Below, one piece after another: positions 58,053 through 64,000 of a stretch of DNA of 64,000 nt. The DNA is from Methylobacterium radiodurans (GTDB taxonomy: Bacteria; Pseudomonadota; Alphaproteobacteria; Rhizobiales; Beijerinckiaceae). Each line of letters starts with the position of its first letter. The stretch's first letter is position 1. The notes below the pieces were generated by a model. That model did not search any database and had not been told where the DNA came from. It was given only the letters and a program-made list of their open reading frames with translations. The position numbers were made by a program, and so were the translations under genes. The stretch lies in assembly GCF_003173735.1 (NCBI RefSeq), contig NZ_CP029551.1, forward strand, positions 4,913,001-4,977,000. Direction: 5' to 3'.

Positions 58053-59523
58053 CGACGGCCTGCCGCTGGCGTTCGCCACCGCCGGCTCCGGAGGCCTGCG
58101 CCTCACCGCCCTCGACCCGGCTGCGCGGGCGCTGGGACTCGCCCCGGGGGAACCCCTCGGCCGGGTGCGGGCGCGAGTCGGCGTGCCTCTGCGGGTGATG
58201 CCGGACGATCCCGAGGCGGACGCCGACGCGCTCGCGCGCCTCTGCGCCTGGGCGCAGCGCTACACGCCGCGGCTCGCGCCCTTCGGCCCGGCGGAGGGCT
58301 GCCACGGCCTGCATCTCGACGTGACCGGCGCCTGCCATCTGCACGGCGGCGAGGCCGGCCTTCTCGCCGACCTCGCCCGGCGGCTCGCCGCGGCGGGCAT
58401 CCCGGCGCGGCTGGCGCTCGCCGATAGCCCCGGCGCGGGTTTCGCGCTCGCCCGCCACGGGTCTGAGGATGCGATCCACATATCCCCGGGCGCCGCCGCC
58501 GCGGCGCTCGCCCCCCTGCCGGTCGAGGCCCTGCGCTGCGCGCCCGCGAACGTGATCGCCCTGAAGCGGCTCGGCCTGAAGCGCGTCGGCGCGCTGATCG
58601 GAGCACCGCGGGCGCCGCTCGCCCGCCGCTTCGGGCTGGACCTGATCCACCGGCTCGACCAGGCGCTCGGCGACAGGCCCGAGCCCCTGGCGGACCTGGC
58701 CGAACCCGCCCGCTACGGGGCGCGCCGCGGCTTCCTCGACCCGATCCTGCATCAGGAGGCGGTCGTGGCGGCCGCCAGCGCCCTGATGGCGCGGATCGCC
58801 CCGGCGCTGGAGGCCGACGGGCTCGGGGCCCGCCTCGTCCGCCTGACGCTGCACCGGGTCGATGGGGTGATGCGGGCGCTCGATCTCGCCCTGTCGCGCC
58901 CGAGCCGCTGCCCGGACGCCCTCGCCGCGCTGCTGCGCCTGCGCCTCGACCGGTTGGGCCCCGGCCTCGATGCCGGCTTCGGCTTCGAGAGCGTGGGCCT
59001 CGACGTCGTCGCGGCTGAGCGGATGCCGGACCGGCAGCCGGATCTCGGCGCCGCCGGCTCACCCGGTGATGACGTCGCCGATCTCGCCGACCGCCTGCGC
59101 CAGCGCCTCGGCCGTTCCCTGGTCCGTCTGATCCCGCGGGCGAGCCACCTGCCCGAGCGGGCCGATCGGCTCGCGCCCTGGTCGCCGGGCGCGCCGGAGG
59201 CCGGCCTGTGGGCGGCGGCCCCCCTGCCCCCGCGCCCGCTGGTGCTGCTCGCCCGCAGCGAGCCGGCCGAGGACGTGCTCGCCCTTGTCCCGGACGGGCC
59301 GCCCCGCCGCTTCCGCTGGCGCGCCCGCCGCTACCTGGTCGCCCACGCCGAGGGACCGGAGCGGATCGGCCCCGAATGGTGGCGGGCCGATGCGGAGGAT
59401 TTGCCGGAGCGCGACTACTACGTGATCGAGTGCGAGGCCGGGCGGCGGCTCTGGCTCTACCGCAGCGGCCCGCACGCCCCCGGCCAGCCTGCGGCCTGGT
59501 TCGTGCACGGGCTGTTCGCCTGA
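57979..59523 (+). CDS. imuB: Y-family polymerase-like protein ImuB
   Basis: 514 aa. The N-terminal half resembles the Y-family (ImuB/UmuC-like) palm-fingers region (ALARLCAWAQRYTPRLAPFGPAEGCHGLHLDVTGACHLHGGEAGLLADLARRLAAAGI), with no evident catalytic acidic triad, consistent with ImuB being an inactive polymerase that recruits DnaE2 to the clamp. The little-finger region follows, and the C-terminal part (YYVIECEAGRRLWLYR) is typical of ImuB. GTG start inside imuA. dnaE2 normally follows imuB but the next gene here is the ArsR-methyltransferase. Confidence 0.88.
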   Translation: MPRVVSVWLRDWPVTRLRRAGGVPDDGLPLAFATAGSGGLRLTALDPAARALGLAPGEPLGRVRARVGVPLRVMPDDPEADADALARLCAWAQRYTPRLAPFGPAEGCHGLHLDVTGACHLHGGEAGLLADLARRLAAAGIPARLALADSPGAGFALARHGSEDAIHISPGAAAAALAPLPVEALRCAPANVIALKRLGLKRVGALIGAPRAPLARRFGLDLIHRLDQALGDRPEPLADLAEPARYGARRGFLDPILHQEAVVAAASALMARIAPALEADGLGARLVRLTLHRVDGVMRALDLALSRPSRCPDALAALLRLRLDRLGPGLDAGFGFESVGLDVVAAERMPDRQPDLGAAGSPGDDVADLADRLRQRLGRSLVRLIPRASHLPERADRLAPWSPGAPEAGLWAAAPLPPRPLVLLARSEPAEDVLALVPDGPPRRFRWRARRYLVAHAEGPERIGPEWWRADAEDLPERDYYVIECEAGRRLWLYRSGPHAPGQPAAWFVHGLFA

Positions 59524-59580
59524 GAGAGGAGCCGACGGACGCGCACCCGCGAAAAGGCGCTTGCGCCGCCCTCGAAACGA

Positions 59581-59600
59581 ACATAAAGATATCTTTATGT
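59581..59600 (+). promoter_or_regulatory. Perfect 20-bp palindromic operator overlapping the ArsR-methyltransferase start
   Basis: ACATAAAGAT followed by its exact reverse complement ATCTTTATGT. It is AT-rich in very GC-rich DNA and contains the ATG of the next gene (59597). TTGCGC at 59561 with a 17-nt spacer to TAAAGA (59584) could form a promoter that overlaps it, giving a nearly leaderless mRNA. The natural candidate to bind is the ArsR-type protein encoded immediately downstream (autoregulation). Confidence 0.75.
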
Positions 59601-60613
59601 CTCTCGAAAGCGCTCGGGCGCCTGTCGCAGTCTCGTTTCCCCACGCGCTCGGCGTGCTCCGCGCCGCGGCCGAGGAGACGCGCCTGCGCATCCTGGCCCT
59701 GCTGGCCGAGGGCGAGCTGTCGGTCTCGGACCTTACCGACATCCTGGGCCAGTCGCAGCCGCGCATCTCCCGCCACCTCAAGCTCCTGGTCGAGGCAGGC
59801 TTGGTCGAGCGCCACCGCGAGGGGGCCTGGGCCTTCTTCCGGCTCTGCGACACCCGCGCCGGCCTCGTCGATCCGCTGATCGCCGGGCTGGAGCGCGCAG
59901 GCCCGCCGCTTTCCGAGGACCGCGCCCGGCTCGACGCCGTGCGGGCCCAGCGCGCGGACGCCGCCCAGACCTTCTTCGCCCGGCTCGCACCGAAATGGGA
60001 CCAGCTGCGCTCGCTCCACGTGCCGGAGGCGACCGTCGAGGCGGCGGTGCTCGACACGCTGGGCCCGCGCCCGATCCGCAACCTGATCGATCTCGGCACC
60101 GGCACCGGCCGGATGCTCGGCCTGCTCGCGCCCCGGGCCGAGCGCGCCACGGGGCTCGATTCGAGCCACGCCATGCTGTCGGTCGCCCGCGCCAACCTGG
60201 AGCGCCTGGGGCTGGCCAGAGTCGACCTGCGCCAGGGCGACATCCACGCGCCGCCCTTCGCCCGCGCCAGCTTCGACCTCGTGGTGGTGCATCAGGTGCT
60301 GCACTACCTCGACGATCCGGCCCGCGCCCTCCGCGAGGCCGCCCGCCTCGTGGCACCGGGCGGCCGCCTGCTCGTCGTCGATTTCGCGCCGCACGACCTC
60401 GAATTCCTCCGCGAGTCGCAGGCTCACCGCCGCCTCGGTTTCGCGGCCGATCAGGTCGCCGGATGGCTCGCCGAGGCGGGCTTGAGCGGGATCGCGACCC
60501 GCGATCTCGCACCGGCAGAGCAGGGCCAGCTCACCGTCACGCTCTGGCTCGCCCAGGACGATGCGCGCGAGCCGGCGGGAGCGGCGCCCGCCCTCACCCG
60601 CGCCGTCGCCTGA
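59597..60613 (+). CDS. ArsR-family regulator fused to a SAM-dependent methyltransferase
   Basis: 338 aa. An N-terminal ArsR winged helix (about 12-95: LRAAAEETRLRILALLAEGELSVSDLTDILGQSQPRISRHLKLLVEAGLVERH) lacks the CxC metal motif of arsenic sensors. A class I methyltransferase follows (about 125-320) with IDLGTGTGRMLGLLAPRAERATGLDSS and FDLVVVHQVLHYLDDPARAL. In proteobacteria such ArsR proteins next to metF/metH (SahR-type) respond to S-adenosylhomocysteine and control SAM-cycle genes; the methyltransferase domain may be the ligand sensor. The start lies within the palindrome. metF follows 47 bp later. Confidence 0.88.
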   Translation: MSLESARAPVAVSFPHALGVLRAAAEETRLRILALLAEGELSVSDLTDILGQSQPRISRHLKLLVEAGLVERHREGAWAFFRLCDTRAGLVDPLIAGLERAGPPLSEDRARLDAVRAQRADAAQTFFARLAPKWDQLRSLHVPEATVEAAVLDTLGPRPIRNLIDLGTGTGRMLGLLAPRAERATGLDSSHAMLSVARANLERLGLARVDLRQGDIHAPPFARASFDLVVVHQVLHYLDDPARALREAARLVAPGGRLLVVDFAPHDLEFLRESQAHRRLGFAADQVAGWLAEAGLSGIATRDLAPAEQGQLTVTLWLAQDDAREPAGAAPALTRAVA

Positions 60614-60660
60614 ACCCCTTTCCCACACACGTCCGAACCGACGACCTAGAGGACGCCCCG

Positions 60661-61581
60661 ATGCCCACCGCCTCTCATCACCGCGCCAGCCGCGACGGCT
60701 ACCGCCCGATCCGCGTCTCGATCGAGTTCTTCCCCCCGAAGACCGAGGAGATGGAGAAGATCCTCTGGACCTCGATCGAGCGGCTCGCGCCGCTCCAGCC
60801 AAAATTCGTCTCGGTGACCTACGGGGCCGGCGGCTCGACCCGCGAGCGCACCCACAACACGGTCGCCCGCATGGTGCGCGAGACCAGCCTGAAGCCCGCC
60901 GCCCACCTCACCTGCGTCGACGCGACGAAGGAGGAGGTCGACGCGGTCGTGCAATCCTACTGGGACGCGGGCGTGCGCCACATCGTGGCGCTGCGCGGCG
61001 ATCCGGCCGAGGGCGTCGGCCACGCCTACCGGCCGCATCCCGGCGGCTACGCCACGACCGCGGAGCTCGTCGCCGGCATCAAGCGCATCGGCGACTTCCA
61101 GGTCTCGGTCTCGGCTTATCCGGAGAAGCACCCCGAGGCCGCGAGCCTGGACGCCGACATCGACGCCCTGAAGGCCAAGGTCGATGCCGGCGCCGACCAG
61201 GCGATCACCCAGTTCTTCTTCGAGAACGAGATCTACCTGCGCTATCGCGACAAGGTGCGGGCGGCCGGGATCGAGATCCCGATCCTGCCGGGCATCCTGC
61301 CGGTGCAGAACTTCAAGGCGGCGGCGAACTTCGCCCGCCGGGCCGGCGCCTCGGTGCCTTACTGGCTCGCCGCCCGCTTCGAGGGCCTTGAGAACGATGT
61401 CGAGACCCGCCGCCTCGTCGCGGCGGCGGTGGCGGCCGAGCAGGTCATCGACCTCGTGGACGAGGGCGTGCAGGACTTCCACTTCTACTCGATGAACCGC
61501 TCCGACCTCGTCTACGCGATCTGCCACCTGCTGGGACTGCGGGCGCAGGCCCCGAAGGTGGCGCCCGCCAAGGCGGCCTGA
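60661..61581 (+). CDS. metF: 5,10-methylenetetrahydrofolate reductase
   Basis: 306 aa TIM-barrel flavoprotein. It reduces methylene-THF to methyl-THF, the methyl donor for MetH. Landmarks: VSIEFFPPKTEEMEKILW with the catalytic Glu, FVSVTYGAGGSTRERT, HLTCVDATKEE, IVALRGDPAEG, FQVSVSAYPEKHPEA, and QAITQFFFENEIYLRY with IPILPGILPVQNF. Standard length for bacterial MetF. It is the middle gene of the regulator-metF-metH operon. Confidence 0.96.
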   Translation: MPTASHHRASRDGYRPIRVSIEFFPPKTEEMEKILWTSIERLAPLQPKFVSVTYGAGGSTRERTHNTVARMVRETSLKPAAHLTCVDATKEEVDAVVQSYWDAGVRHIVALRGDPAEGVGHAYRPHPGGYATTAELVAGIKRIGDFQVSVSAYPEKHPEAASLDADIDALKAKVDAGADQAITQFFFENEIYLRYRDKVRAAGIEIPILPGILPVQNFKAAANFARRAGASVPYWLAARFEGLENDVETRRLVAAAVAAEQVIDLVDEGVQDFHFYSMNRSDLVYAICHLLGLRAQAPKVAPAKAA

Positions 61582-61655
61582 CCGGCCCCGATCCCCGCTC
61601 CTGACTTCATCCTCGGTTCGGTGCATATCCGCGCCGGACGATCGAGAAAGCTGAC

Positions 61656-64000
<2,345 letters not shown>

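Noticed and set aside
61582..61655. Possible cobalamin riboswitch before metH
   Set aside because: Gap is only 74 bp with no B12-box; metH appears to be read through from metF.

Overview
The window is a stretch of very GC-rich chromosome from an alphaproteobacterium, most likely Methylobacteriaceae (Methylobacterium/Methylorubrum type). This is inferred from gene content and order: a MucR regulator, GcrA, PopZ, an ArsR-methyltransferase/metF/metH operon, an imuA-imuB mutasome operon with a GTTC-N7-GTTC SOS box, an EcfG-like promoter and a CtrA-like site. Coding density is high. I see no rRNA, tRNA, CRISPR array, insertion sequence or integrated phage. Because of the GC content, almost every real gene has long antisense or out-of-phase open frames, which are left out.

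Layout. 1-9 kb: mucR-like regulator, a thiamine-binding-type small protein, selO, a His-rich ureE, a glycine-zipper lipoprotein behind a stress-type promoter, djlA-like chaperone plus peptidoglycan amidase, an ATPase zeta-inhibitor-like protein, nnrD, a Crp/Fnr regulator and a phosphoesterase. 9-20 kb: a large hybrid histidine kinase with a CtrA-type box upstream, an SNF2-like helicase of phage flavour, a class II glutamine amidotransferase, a single-domain response regulator, an ABC exporter, an MFS transporter, a PRC-barrel protein and a lipoprotein. 20-25.5 kb: gcrA, an orphan molybdenum hydroxylase large subunit, and the LemA/TPM/TPM set. 25.5-31.6 kb (minus strand): pal-cpoB-tilS-ftsH-glmM, with envelope and housekeeping roles. 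32-45.6 kb: a response regulator, divergent WcbI-like and GSCFA genes, kdsA, a DegP/HtrA protease, sugE, then pcm-tolC-popZ-valS on the minus strand and a branched-chain amino acid type binding protein.

45.8-51.7 kb is the most unusual part. It holds a two-gene SMC-type operon, a JetB/MksE-like DUF4194 protein and a JetC/MksB-like ATPase, without the kleisin (JetA) or nuclease (JetD) partner. A leucine-rich-repeat protein kinase gene is divergent from it, followed by a structured intergenic repeat. 51.7-57 kb: a methyltransferase, small membrane protein, TerC, an HI0933-type flavoprotein translationally coupled to a spermidine-synthase-like enzyme, and a secreted collagen-like protein. 57-64 kb: SOS-controlled imuA-imuB without dnaE2 next to it, then the methionine/SAM-cycle operon. 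The first gene of that operon encodes an ArsR-methyltransferase fusion and starts inside a perfect 20-bp palindrome. metF follows, and metH runs off the end of the window.

Functions were assigned by reading motifs; no database search was run. Starts were chosen from ribosome-binding sites, overlaps and signal peptides, and several are GTG or TTG.
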